From: Utricularia gibba
Lineage: Eukaryota > Streptophyta > Magnoliopsida > Lamiales > Lentibulariaceae
Length of the DNA stretch: 64,000 nt
Direction: 5' to 3'
NCBI GenBank assembly: GCA_002189035.1
Contig: CM007990.1
Location: 5,270,001 to 5,334,000, forward strand
The position numbers and the translations under genes are program-made. Of the stretch, positions 11,912 through 28,939 are shown piece by piece (positions within the stretch are counted from its first letter, which is position 1; the number at the start of each line of letters is the position of its first letter). The notes beneath the pieces were generated by a model. That model did no database searches. It had not been told where the DNA came from and was given only the letters and a program-made list of their open reading frames with translations.

Positions 11912-12643
11912 CCTGCCTTTTGTTTCATTTGACGTTGGGGTTGTATTGTACCCATTTTACGGCGCTGATAATAAACACGTTTTTCTTAAAAAAAAAAATT
12001 ACACTTTTTCTCCTTTTCATATTTTTTATTATATATCTTCCCCAAAGCACGTGTACTGTCACGTGATACAACGGTAATAAGGTTTTATATTCAAAATAAA
12101 CCACATAATTTGGAGTTGAATCCATTTTACATTAAATTGAATTTAAATTATCGAAAAGTATTATGAAAATAAAATTAATATTTTAAATTTTTTAATTTTA
12201 TGCAAAAATTATTGAATTAAACCCATAAAACATGATCTCAGAATGAATTGAATCTAATCCCTAGTTTAATATTATATTTTAAAATACAAAAAAAATTCTT
12301 AAAAACTTTGGAATTAAAAAATGAATACTATCGGGCTTTATCAAAATATTAAAATAATAAGAAGAAATAAAGAGGAAACGTATAAAAATGAAAAACCGGT
12401 TATCGAAAAAGGTGTGAAGAACACATTATTAGAGGACAAAGTTATAGAGTTAAAATAAAATAAATAATACATTTGAAAATGAAATAATGAAGTATATTAA
12501 AAATTATAGATAATTAATAATTGATTGAACATAATCTTTTATAATATGATAATCGTTTTTTGTAAACTTAGATTGATCCATTAACACATAGATCACGTTT
12601 CATAAGGAGACCTTTCTCGAGCCTGTCTTCTCCGCATGCACTA
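11912..12643. other. Intergenic, A+T-rich
   Basis: 3' flank of the first peroxidase gene, with AATAAA at 11970-11975, then very A+T-rich DNA without supported features. Confidence 0.5.
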
Positions 12644-13049
12644 ATGGACCGCGCCACCGAACCTGAACGTGATGCCCTTTTCATGAAGCAGCTGTCCGAT
12701 AGGCACAACTATAAGGATGATGTAGAACTGAATACCTAATACTTTCCATCTGGTTCTTCTTCATCCACTGGAACCAGGGCTCGAAGTCAACTTGGGATCC
12801 TGAAAATCTGGCCCGTTCCCAAGCATCGGACTCTGACTCTGATGAAAATACTGCATTTTTCTTCTGGGAAACAGAAAAGAACAAAGCTGGAGATCTCTGT
12901 CTGGAAAAAAAATGCAACAGGACGAAATTGCGGTAAGATTAATGGGCATAGACGTTTCTCCATCCTATTTTTCTCCCTGGAGCACCAAACTTGAGACAAG
13001 GACCAGTTGTCCTTCCCTGCAAATGGATGGAGAATGCCTTCAGTATTAA
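12644..13049 (+). pseudogene. Possible decayed gene fragment with a VARLMGL-like motif
   Basis: Higher-complexity sequence in A+T-rich spacer. A plus-strand frame from 12644 encodes 31 residues (MDRATEPERDALFMKQLSDR...) and stops at 12739. A second frame carries an acidic stretch (SDSDSDENTAFFFWETEK) over roughly 12778-12936. A third frame, 12912-13049, encodes QQDEIAVRLMGIDVSPS. That last motif resembles the VARLMGL motif of plant LONGIFOLIA/TRM-type proteins. The three frames in succession would fit a frameshifted relic. The evidence is motif resemblance only and the open stretches could be chance. Confidence 0.25.
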
Positions 13050-18335
<5,286 letters not shown>

Positions 18336-18712
18336 ATATAGTTATTGGGCTGGAGATGCAAGACCGGGCCTTAGAAACATATGAACCCGGCCCATTGAAT
18401 GTTATGTTGGTTTTGATGAAATTTCTTAATGTACGTTCAATAATATTCGATAATGGTTGTGAATAAAAAAAGAAAAGAAAAAAGTCAGTACAATAAATTG
18501 TTTTTAAATTATAATTATGGATTCAATTCAAACTCAATTACAATTTTTATTCTTTTAAAAAATATTTTAAAATATAATTAAAAATTATTTAAATTGATTT
18601 AATTTATGATAAAAAGCTTCTGTTCAATCCTTTTTTAAAATATCGTATAACCCGCGCTTCTGTCTTGGAAGCGATCATTCTGGGAGATGCAGAGCTAGTA
18701 ATCGCTGGCGGA
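18336..18712. other. Intergenic between convergent peroxidase and WNK genes
   Basis: Shared 3' flanks of two convergent genes. It holds a few GGGCC/GGCCCA cores at 18344-18395 and is otherwise A+T-rich. Confidence 0.5.
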
Positions 18713-21122
18713 TTACTCCGGAAAATCCCCAATGGTTTCTTGGAATCCAAATTCTTCTACACATCCGACGGTTTTGAACAACCGCCGCTTGCTTATCTCC
18801 TCCACGAGTTTCTGATGCAGCATCTTACTGCGTGAATCTACGAGCGATCCGGTTCTGGTTAGTTTCCTCTCCTGTGTTCTTGGGCTAGGGTGTGCCGATC
18901 TGAGATCGGGAGAGTGTTGTTTTGGGGAGATCGATTGAAGATTTAATGCTTGAGGTGGGAAGTGCGGTTTCATTCCGAAGTCCATAGCGTAGTCACAAGG
19001 GCTATGGGAAATCCAATCGTCGGTTAATCGGGTTCCCTCTGTGGAAAATAAAACGTATGACGTTTTCAGATTAGTATGATCTGTGTTTCAAATTATGGTT
19101 TTTGATCCATGAATATTTTAGTGGATGAGTAGCGGATGTTTTTCATGAAATGGGAATTACCATACCTTGAAGCCACTGTTGCATTGTGAGTCTGAATTCT
19201 CGTAAAGTTAAGCGACGCGGCAAGGAGGTGTTGGAAGAACAAGAGGAGAAGGTGTGGAAATAGTTTTCGTTGCAATCATCTTCATCGCCGGAATCGTCAT
19301 TTTGCTGCCAATGAGGTTCAAATGGGCTTGATTTTTTCAAAGTCGGGACCAAATTGGAAATCTCATCATCGATCATGTTTGCAATCTCGAGCGCATCCCA
19401 GTTCGTAATGTCTAGCTCTTTCACCATTTCTGTAGCCACATCCAATGGTCTGTCCTCGGTTATGTCGAATGGGAAGTATATATTTCTGGTTTCACCTGAA
19501 TTGCTCAATTGTTATTGTGATATTGAGAAGTAATAGTAGGCAAGGAATGATATTTTGAAAAGTACCATCTTTATCGCATATCTGTACTTTGAGGAAAATG
19601 GTATCGCCATCAGGGTTCATTGTCCCTGTTATGGTCATCTCAGTTTTGCCCTCTGATTTCTCCAAATGTCTAGGATTGGGACTCAGAGAAGCCTTTTGAA
19701 ATAATGAAGCATGTAATTCTTTGCTTTCATCGATGGAAAGAAACGGATCCTTCAGAAGTTGACTTGCAGGTGGCCTACTGGAAGCCTTCTCTAAGCATCT
19801 TCCTATGAAACTCCTGGCTCTTTCGTCATCAATATGGTAATATGCAGCAGGTAGTTTTCCCTGTGATGAAAAAAAAACATTTATTGGTTTATGTTTAGTT
19901 ACTGTCTTCGAATGTACATTTTGGAAACAAAATAGAGCTTACCGAGGTCACTTTCTTGTAAATTTGAGCAGGGTTTGTGCATTCGTTGTATGGATACTCA
20001 CATGTAAGCATCTCCAGGACGCACATGCCAAAAGAGTAAATGTCTACAAGCTCATCATACTCCTCTTCGTACAATTCTGGTGCCATAAATTCAGGAGTTC
20101 CTGAAGGTTCCAGTAAAAGGCATCTAAGTTAATATGATTTCTAATGATTTTTTTGGTTATTGTGGAAATACATATGTATACTTAGGTGACACTTTTTTAT
20201 GCATGATTTTAGGTTCCTCTGCTTAAAAAAACAAAGCGAAAGTGTATATATGTACATACCTATGACACTGTGAGCACTTTGGGAACCCTGGAGGATTGCT
20301 GCTAACCCAAGATCGCCTATTTTGACCTGGCCAAGATGGCCATTGACAAAGATGTTATCACATTTCAGATCACGGTGAATCACTGGTGGATCCCGGGAGT
20401 GCAAATATTGTAGCCCCTCCAGAATCTGGCGTGCCCAGTTCTGAATTGTTCTGATACTCACCTTCTTGTACCTCATCCTGTACCTGTTCAAAGCTAGCGC
20501 CATGTTTGATTAGTTATCTTAGCTCTCCAGTCTATACTGCGAGAATTAATAAGCTGAACTAAATTGGGAATGTGGCTTACTCTCTCAGGGTCCCTGAAGT
20601 GAACATTTCAGTGATGAAGTTGAAGGTTCGGCGATCAACATTTGTCCATGAAGCATAAAAGCGCATGATAGAGTTGTGATCCAGATCTTTGAGCAAGTGG
20701 ACCTCACTGTACACCCTTCGCAGGTCCTCAGGTGACTTGAATACCTCATTGATTTTAACTTGATTCCATGCTACTTCGATTCCTAGATGCTCATCGAATG
20801 CTCTGTATACTACCTTAGTTGCTCCTTTACCAAGAACTTCTTTAAACTGCAATCACCAGTTTTTTATCAATACAACTGCATCCATTTTCAGCTGATCAAA
20901 TTTTATACTACATATTTGAAGCAACAGTTCCCAAGGGAGAAAACTTAAGTATGAATATTTGATAGTGATTGAGCTGAATTGTTTTTTCATGTGCATAAGA
21001 ACTAGAGCTGTAACTTTTCTACCAGAGATAGAGTTTCAGAAACTTACACGCCCATATCTTCCAGATGGATCCATCTCCACGTATAGTGTATCCCTTCGCC
21101 TGTCATTAGCTCTATCTTCCAT
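18713..21122 (-). CDS. WNK (with-no-lysine) protein kinase
   Basis: Plant WNK Ser/Thr kinase of 557 residues, a cytosolic family tied to ion homeostasis, flowering and circadian regulation. Seven exons: 21122-21048, 20846-20581, 20483-20260, 20100-19943, 19860-19566, 19495-19166 and 19038-18713. All phases agree. The N-terminus reads [20 protein letters not shown]. The beta-3 lysine position is replaced (EVAWNQVKI) and a lysine sits in the glycine-rich strand ([10 protein letters not shown]), the WNK hallmark. The catalytic loop is [11 protein letters not shown] and the DFG position is DLGLA. The C-terminal part has an OSR1_C/PF2-like stretch ([18 protein letters not shown]) and a low-complexity tail. 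It separates the peroxidases from the second LTP group. Confidence 0.93.
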
Positions 21123-22511
21123 GTTTTATGCATGTCCTTCAGTCTGGTACATATTTTTCTCTCAACTAGAGTATCTAGCTATGCTACACTTCTGTTGTGT
21201 ATAGGAAAAGACACCGAGCAAGAACCTGGACAACCTGAGCAATCTATCCTCCCCAAAGCATGTCTTGAAAACTCTTACTTCTCAGCATCATCCATTTTGG
21301 ATTCCAATCCATATGCTAGAGTCTTTTCCCTTGTGTGTTTACAGAGATAGGATGGAGATGGCCAAGGTGCAGTTGACCTGGGGCTCCTGGCTGTTTTAGA
21401 AGGAACTGGGTATCTTGAATCAAGAAATTGATGGCCATCTTTCCTGAGAAGAGATTTCAGAGGGTTCTGTTAGAAATAAGGTACATTGAAATGCCTGACC
21501 TCACTATATATTAAGTACATATACGGCACTATCGATATGGAAAATCAGTAGCGAGATGTATATATATTCTTAGAGAAAGTCAGATTATGGTTTTTATAAT
21601 ACCAATAATTGAGCACCTCCGAGTTGACCATCGAGTACACCCACCCATTGTCATATTTGTGAGTCCATAGTCTTGCATTCATCAAGTTAAAATTTACATT
21701 CGCCTTTAGCATTTAAGTTAACTCCTTACCTTGTTCACTATGCAATTGTCATGTAATGCTTATCATTTTATCTTCACCAACGGCCATGCTTAGGTGATTG
21801 TATATTGCACAACCGAGCCGTTGGTTTGCACACTGGTTTCTTGGCCTTCCATCCGTAGCTCCCCTGCAAGTGCGAATGTAGAAAGTCGTCAGTGAAGCAG
21901 GAGGAGGTCTCTTCCCCATCGTCATGTCGTGCGTCATCCTCCAGGCTACGGCCTCCTTACAGGTAGCCAACATTTCTTCCTCCACTGGCTACTGTTCGCC
22001 TCAGTCTGTTACTGCCTCACTTGGTTTTATTTCTTTCTTCATCCTGTCTCCTGTCCTTCAATTATTGAAGAAATAATGCACTATTTTAATGCATCACTCC
22101 CAAAGAACTTCCTCTGGTGCAGGTTCTATCCACTCTACTCAGACGACTAAAACACCAATACTGTGGGAACCAAAAGGTATTTGTGTTCTTCGGCTTTAAG
22201 CTTTGCTCCTGATATCATTTCTGTCGCATCAACGTGATCATTTTTTGAGCTTGGGAGTCTGAGTTCTTTTCAGCACTTTCAACAGGGTTTGGATATCCAT
22301 CGACTAGCTTGCTGTTGATCAATAAAACTCTCCAGATCCAAAACCAAACCACATGGCTCTGGCAAAAAGAAGACACTCAAGTAAGCAAACTTGGACCACC
22401 GTGTGTCACTCTTTTCCACGAGGACTATTCAGCCAACTCACATGCTGCTGCCAAACTTTTCTCTGGTATAAACAACCACCATCCTTCTCTTGCCATCCCC
22501 AAGTAAAAAGC
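21123..22511. other. Divergent intergenic region, WNK and LTP promoters
   Basis: Upstream regions of the minus-strand WNK gene and the plus-strand LTP gene. Open frames within it (for example 21749-21985 and 21929-22150) resemble no family. Confidence 0.5.
22467..22474 (+). promoter_or_regulatory. TATA box of the fifth LTP gene
   Basis: TATAAACA, 45 bases before the ATG at 22512. It rules against an upstream in-frame ATG at about 22353. Confidence 0.6.
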
Positions 22512-22939
22512 ATGTCACCATCGATTACGACCTTCGTCGTGCTCATTTGCTTTGCTGCGGCTGCAGGTTCCGCCGTCGGCGCCATCACCTGCCAGGGGGT
22601 CCTAACCACCCTAACACCGTGCATTTCGTACGCCCAAAGGGGCGGTTACTTGCCGGTCACCTGCTGCGACGCCTTCAGAACTCTGAATGCTGCTGCATCC
22701 ACCACGCCTGACCTTCAGGCTGCTTGCCGATGCGTTATATCTCTTGTTTCAGCAGTTGGCGGCAACCCCGGTTTTGTCAACGACATTCCGGTTAAATGCG
22801 GCGTCCCGTTCCCGTACAAGTACTACCCTTCACTCGACTGCGCCACGTAGGTTCACTGTCCTCATGACGTAACCCTACTTTTACAGTTCGTTTTAACAGA
22901 GACGACTGATCCCCGTGTATTTGCAGGGTGCATCGTTGA
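22512..22939 (+). CDS. Lipid-transfer protein, second subgroup
   Basis: Secreted LTP of 115 residues. Exons are 22512-22846 and 22927-22939. A signal peptide of about 24 residues ends near VGA before ITCQG. The eight cysteines are complete: TC, PC, TCC, CRC, KCG and DCA. The start at 22512 is preferred to an in-frame ATG 159 bases upstream because the TATA box lies between them and only this start gives a normal signal peptide. The donor at 22847 and acceptor TTGCAG give a 13-nt last exon, so the protein ends DCATVHR. The VHR ending and the TPDLQAAC stretch mark a subgroup different from the minus-strand LTPs. Confidence 0.92.
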
Positions 22940-23169
22940 TCCCATGCAACGAAGAAGATGCAGTAAAACCAGCAGTGTGTTACCGTCTGGTCGCCCAACT
23001 AAGTGCAATGCTTTATCTTCCTGTGTATCCATGGATGATCCTCTGTATTAAGCAATGATTAAGTCTGCTAAACGCGATTATTAACTGGGACGAAAACCAA
23101 ATCACATGCTGCGTCTGCCGAACTCTCTTATACATATAAGCCGTCGTTTCTCGTTCACCCACGCCGGAG

Positions 23170-23591
23170 ATGGAGAGTTCCATGATCCTGAAGATGGTCG
23201 CTGCCATTTGCCTTGCCACGGCCGTCGCGTCGGGCGATGGTGCTATCACATGCGGGGGGCTCCTCAGGACCATGGCGCCGTGCCTGGCCTACGTCCAGAG
23301 GGGCGGCTTCTTGCCGGTCAGCTGCTGCGACGCCGTCAGAGCTCTCAACTCCGCCACACAAACGACCCCCGATCTCCAAGCTGCCTGTGGATGCCTTAAA
23401 TCACTCGCTCCCCCGTTGGGCGCCAACCCCAGCTTCCTCAACGGCCTTCCCGGTAAATGCGGGATACCCTTCGGGTATCAGTACACTCCTACAATCGACT
23501 GCTCCACGTAAGTCCATGAAACGATAAACGGAATTGGGTTTACACGAACTCCGGCGAACTGATCCCATGAACTTGCAGGGTGCATCGTTGA
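23170..23591 (+). CDS. Lipid-transfer protein, second subgroup
   Basis: Secreted LTP of 116 residues and tandem duplicate of its neighbour. Exons are 23170-23507 and 23579-23591, with a consensus GTAAGT donor. The signal peptide (MESSMILKMVAAICLATAVA) is followed by GAITCGG. The cysteine pattern is complete: TC, PC, SCC, CGC, KCG and DCS. The terminal 13-nt exon encodes VHR-stop. The start has a TATA-like TACATATAAG about 35 bases upstream, implying a very short leader. The frame is intact. Confidence 0.92.
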
Positions 23592-24407
23592 GGTGTTGAG
23601 GCCATGAAGAGCCAGCCCCGGCAAGCAGGCAACAATGTGTGATGATTGTGTATGTCTGCCTCATGGGCAATGAATAATCCCCTTTCAAATCACTAATTCA
23701 AAAGAAGAAGAACAAGAAAGCTATTCTCATCTTCATATATTCTCGTTACTTGGAAACTGTCACAAAAATGCCCACTTCTTCAAAAGCGGTGAAAGTTCAA
23801 GAAATGCAATGTGAAGAACAACACGTAATAAAGTGTTTAATGCTAATAAACCCCAAACCATCACGTAATCACCCAATTTGTGCCTCGTTTTGTTAGCGGT
23901 TGAATGACCAAAAAACCTTCTTTAGCTTCGTATTTGAGTATGCCCCATATATCATTTTGTAAAATTACTACTAAAAATAAAAATAATTATTTAAATTTGA
24001 AATATTTATATATTTTTCAAAAAAACTTATTGAATCCAATCTAAAAAATCATGTATTTGGGATTAAATCATGTATAATGTTTTAATCGATAGTTTATGTT
24101 CGATTAGATTGAAATTTGACCTGTCAAACTGATCAGTGTCTAGAAAATTCATTAAATCACTGTTTTGATTGGTAAAAAGGAAGGGAAATAATTAAAGGTA
24201 TTCTGAATTTTATTCGAAAATCCATGAGCTTAAAAATATCATTTTACGAAAATAATTATTTAAAGAATTTAATTTCATTTCCAAGATGGGAATTAAGTGT
24301 GTAGTAAAATATTTGAGTATTTATAGAAATTATAAATTTAATAATCTTTATTAATGGAGTATTGTTCTCTATATCAACCCAACCGCCGGCGAAAGAGGGA
24401 GGGAGCC
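23592..24407. other. Intergenic between sixth and seventh LTP genes
   Basis: 3' flank then A+T-rich DNA. A TATAAAT at 24331 lies 77 bases upstream of the next start codon and is its likely TATA box. No other feature is supported. Confidence 0.5.
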
Positions 24408-24830
24408 ATGGCACGTACGTCCAACTTAATCGGGTCGATCGTCGTGGTCCTTTGCCTGGCTGCGAGGGCAGCTCCGGCCGACGGGGCTATCACCTGCGCA
24501 GGCGTCTTGACAACGCTGTCTCCGTGCCTGGAATACGTCCGAAACGGCGGGAGCCTGCCGGTTGGTTGCTGCGACGCCCTGAGGAAACTGAATGCTGCAA
24601 CCCAAGCGACGCCTGATCTCCAGGCTGCCTGTGGGTGCGTCAAAAGCCTTGTTCCGGCACTTGGCGGGAACCCCGGTTTGATCAACGGGCTCCCCGCCAA
24701 GTGCCAGATCCCGTTCCCCTATAAGTACTCTCCTTCGCTCGACTGCTCCACGTAAGGAGTCTGGGTTTTAGGGTTAATCCTGCTGCGGCGCAGTGGACTA
24801 ATCGCTTTAGTTTGCAGGCTGCACCGCTGA
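24408..24830 (+). CDS. Lipid-transfer protein, second subgroup
   Basis: Secreted LTP of 118 residues, third plus-strand copy. Exons are 24408-24751 and 24818-24830. I take the ATG at 24408 (MARTSNLIGSIVVVLCLAAR), which opens a standard signal peptide. An in-frame ATG at 24354 adds a charged stretch unlike a signal and sits at the expected transcription start. All eight cysteines are present: TC, PC, GCC, CGC, KCQ and DCS. The last 13-nt exon encodes LHR-stop. The frame is intact. Confidence 0.92.
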
Positions 24831-25473
24831 TCGGATGACGACGCCGACGCCGGGATGAGGTTGCCGAGCGACGTGTCACGCATCGGAAATAATGTGATAA
24901 TATCGGAAATATTGTGGTTATAAAATAATTAAACTAGTTTATAGTTTTGTGCCCTCGATTTCTTAAATTAGCATTTTCACCCCATACATTTGGCCCAGTC
25001 AATTGGTAACAGGGGTTCGGTTCCGGGTGTTCCACCCGACGGCAGCCGCCGTGTGCTGCGTTTGGGCTAATCGTTAGTACGGAATCAGCGTTTGTATCTG
25101 GGCGCTATGAAAATGCATATCGCAAATCTAGAAAAACGGTTGCTTGTTCTAGAGTTACTTCCGCGTTTCCGACGCCGAATCTTCGTGTGGAGTCCTGAAG
25201 TTCAGAAACCCTATGCCGATTGTAAGGTACAGAGTTGGTTTCTCTGTGTAAATCCTTGAAAAATTACTGCATCATTGATTTTGCTTTTGTGTATATCACG
25301 ACCCACCCAGGAGCGTTACACTGCAACTCCGTTTACCGATTTCGATTCATCGACTGTTTTTCTCTTTGGTGCAAAGTATAGTGAATTCTTTTACTCTTTT
25401 ATTATCCTCAAAAAAGACACTACGCAGAATGGCAGCAAGCGTAAACATCCTTCCCTGAAAATCTACCATTGTT
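24831..25473. other. Intergenic between LTP and vacuolar sorting receptor
   Basis: Convergent 3' flanks. A short tRNA-like stretch at about 24990-25040 was examined and rejected. An open frame at 25275-25535 overlaps the last receptor exon in the wrong strand and is a shadow. Confidence 0.5.
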
Positions 25474-28262
25474 CTAAGCATGAGATTCAGGTGCCTCACC
25501 GTGATTATCCAGTGGCATGTACTGGGCCATTATAGCTCGAATCTCAGAATCCATGTACTTCTGCAAATTGTTGAATCGAATTACAATCGCAGCACTTCCG
25601 GTAAATCCGCAGGGTGGATGGAGAAACAAATGTAGCAGGTCTTACCCGGATGCGATACTTGTAAAAGGCGTATCCTGCTACTCCAACTACAGCTAGAGCG
25701 ATCATTAGCACCCATAAAATGGTCCAACTGTTTCCGGACCTGCTGCTACCTTCGCCTGTAAGTTTTTTCTCATAACACAGTTGAGTGCAGGGTTCAATGT
25801 GAAGTTACTTCAGAAACTCGTGTACTTACCAATGCATGTATCGTGTTCATGTATGTATAGTAAGTTGTTCCTGCAAGTGCATTCGTAGCTTCCCCATGTG
25901 TTCTTGCAGTTGCATTCTGGGCACTGGCAAGCTAGCTTTTCTTTGCATTCGTCCACATCTGGATCCAAGTTACCGAAGGTGGTGAGCTGCAGATTCGCTA
26001 TTGGACAGAAACGGTATGTCTCTTGTTTTCATACCTTCACATGTGTCGACTCCATTACCCTTGAATCCCACTGGACACTCACAGCCAGTATCAGCATTCT
26101 GAAAGTAGTAACAGAAACTCATTGTGATCAGTAAATGAAGAGAACAGAATGAGGCTGCGGGAGTGAGCTTTAATAGATTCCCCCTATGGGGAATCTGCCT
26201 GTGATGAGGATGCTTGGAACAGCAATCCTCAGAAACTTACAAAGCATGCTGAGTAGGTCCTTCCACCCTTCGTCCCCTTCCAGCAGCCTCCATTATTTAG
26301 CTCACATCTTAGTGAACCTGACACTGTGATGAGGCGCTTCTTTTAGGATTTGAGATTGACCCTGAATGATCTAGTTGGCAAGAGCACAGAGGAGCTTCTT
26401 CCCATGTGTCAAAGAAACCATTACCAGAACACTTTGTGTAGCCATCACCAGAGAACACTATCCCCCAACTGTAGGGCATTCACAAACTCTCCCACGGAAG
26501 GTGTCCTGCAAGCAAACACCACCTAGCTTTAGATACCACTTAGTAGCCAATGATCGAAAATGGGTCATGGATGGCCCGATGTCAAGGATTCTGAAAACCA
26601 TGGAAAAAACAGAGTACCCTGCAAGCAGTGATGTTACTGAACTTATCCTTCCAGCATCCACCATTGTTCTCCAAGCATTCGTTTGTTTCCATGTCTACCC
26701 ACAGAATGTATCAGAATGAACTTCGAGTGTGCTTAGTAGAACAAATGCAGAAACCAGTACCGGTTGTCAAGCAGATATCAGGCTCTGTTGTCTCCTCAAA
26801 ACCTGCACAAATGGCCCTGAGAACTGCCCCTTTTTCCAGCTTCCCTGTTGGTTTTTGGAAGTGACGAGTTCCGGTCACGTCCGGGAGGTTGATAATCATC
26901 GGAAACAGGAAACAGTTACCTCTATACTGCTTGTTGTTTATGATGAGAGTTGGCAGTATGGTAACATCTCCTCGTGAGTTCTTCCCTACCTGAGGAAACT
27001 AAGTCACACCCTGGTTGGATTCACAACCGAAAGATCTCAAAAGCATCCAACCTGTGCTTCCTGTTCTTGTTTCAAGATTGGGTTCTCCACATCCTCCTCC
27101 GTGTCGCCGATGCATTCGTCGATCTTCTTCACATCAACGCCTAGAGATTCACAGACCAGAAAACCAGTGATTAGCAAGCAAGAGTATGCAACAGTAACAG
27201 AAGCATCCACCTAGAGACTGGATCACTTGATCTGCACACTCTTTTGTATACTTCTTCTGGTTCATGGGACACCGTATTGAGAAATCATTTACATAGTCCC
27301 ACCATTGCCAAGGCTTTCCTCTCTCGCTTGCTACCTTAAAAAAGCAAGCTTGGCGTAGATTCTGCAGAACAACATCCTTTCCATCATACCCTTCACTGAA
27401 ATCCTGCTCAGGATCAGGTGCGCAGTATCTTCCATTGTTAATGCATTGTGATTTGCACTGTTTGCTCGACAGGAAGGCCTCTGGGCAGTACCATGTGATG
27501 TAGTGTGGTGTAAACTGAGTGTACCCTTTCTTCTCCAGTATCTGCGCCACCCCTCTGAAGTTCCGAACGAAATCTAACTGGCTGTCGCACTTGGGGCCGC
27601 ACTCATCGTTCGTGTTCGTCCAGAACTCATACTCAACCCTCTCATCAGGATGTGGAAGGGACTCACTCCAGTCCAGATTCACACTCACCATGTGCCCTTT
27701 AGACAGCTGACTCTTGATCTTGTCCGCAAGCTGCTTGGTAATAAGAGCTGAAGGGATGTTGATGTCCTTGAGATAATCAGCTTTTGCATCAGTTTCCCCT
27801 GGAGTGTCCATGGTGAGGAGAGGCTCATCAACATCATCTCCGACAAGAAGTGCTGCCGCTCCAACATTCTGGGCGTGCCATGCTTTCAATGTGAAGTAGC
27901 AATCTGCAAGATGTGTTAGAGATCAGCAGCAGCAGTCTGGAAAGGAAGAGCTGGAGAAAGCTACCTCCTCTGTCGAGAAGAAGAACCACTGGGATCCCTC
28001 CAGGCTTGTTGTTCAAGGGGATGTCTCCGTCTTGGAACTTCCTGCATCCCTTCTGGTTCTCAGGTTTTGGAGGATACAACACAGAGCCGACCATGGAGCC
28101 TCCATACTTGGGGACCCCAAAGTTCCCGATCGCAGACTCGTACACACCACTTATGGATTCAGGGGATGTCACTTTTAAGCTGTTTTTCTCCACTACAAAT
28201 CTCCCGAAGCAGCCCCCGCAGGTGACAAACACCAACAACACATTGAACCGGGTGCGGTTCAT
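25474..28262 (-). CDS. Vacuolar sorting receptor (VSR/BP-80), one-base frame break
   Basis: Type I membrane cargo receptor that carries soluble proteins to the vacuole, about 619 residues. Twelve exons: 28262-27965, 27903-27211, 27140-27052, 26989-26920, 26844-26761, 26694-26618, 26505-26425, 26317-26241, 26098-26035, 25958-25830, 25755-25646 and 25560-25474. Order: signal peptide, protease-associated domain ([16 protein letters not shown]... to DRGDCYF), central cysteine-rich region, EGF-like repeats ([23 protein letters not shown]), one membrane span near residues 565-590, and a cytosolic tail with the AP-binding YMPL motif, ending PESHA. Exon 7 is 81 nt where phases demand 82. A C run at 26462-26466 (G run in the gene) is one base short and creates a premature stop just after ECPTVG. 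Confidence 0.9.
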
Positions 28263-28939
28263 CTCCGATCCTGAAACCCCAGCAGAAGGGGATTGGGATC
28301 CTGTGAACTCTGAGTCAAAAGAGATCTACTGCCTCAAACAAGAAAGTTGAACTCCGAACGAGTTGACTTTGCGTGATGGGAAGAAACGTGCACTTGTTGC
28401 TTAGAAACATTAACTAATACTTGTAGGCGAAGGCTGGAGCTAACGTCAGATAGGGAAATGGGACCAGTCCTGTCGAACAACACGACCGGCGAGTGCTTCG
28501 CAAGCAAAGCAACCCGTTTCTGTACGGGTGGAGTCCATGTTTGGCAGTTTCTGATCAACATTATATATAATTTTAATATAAATATGGATTAATTTTTTTC
28601 ATTTTTTATCTTGGATAATTTTATTTTTTTAAAAATTTCTGTTTATGTGGGCCCAGATGGGCCCATGGCCCAGCAGGCTATCCAGGCCGCCGTTGCTGAG
28701 TTCATTAATTAGGGATGTCAAAATTAACGAAATTCAAAATTGATTAAAAAAAGAGCGATGTTTATTTGTTTGGAATTTGGAATTTGCGTGTAGCTGCTTC
28801 TATGTCGTTGGCCACATGGCGGCGAATTTACCTACCCCTCAACGCGCCAGAGATTGAGATTGAGACACCAACACGGAGTTTCTGACATTTGATGAACAGT
28901 TGCGACGATCTTCTTCCGTCTTCGGCAGTGAGTATCAGA
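28263..28939. promoter_or_regulatory. Divergent promoter of VSR and ATS3-like genes
   Basis: 677 bases separate the minus-strand receptor start from the plus-strand ATS3-like start. At 28649-28676 there are three GGGCCC/GGCCCA elements within 28 bases (GTGGGCCCAGATGGGCCCAT, then GGCCCA), a dense site II cluster. The arrangement suits a shared bidirectional promoter; the motif is seen and the function inferred. Confidence 0.5.

Noticed and set aside
22353-22511. Upstream in-frame ATG for the fifth LTP
   Set aside because: A TATA box at 22467 lies downstream of it, and the extension is unlike a signal peptide.
24985-25040. tRNA-like stretch with an A-box-like TGGCCCAGTCAATTGG and a B-box-like GGTTCGGTTCC
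   Set aside because: The two boxes are only a few bases apart, so there is no room for an anticodon stem and loop, and the ends do not pair as an acceptor stem.
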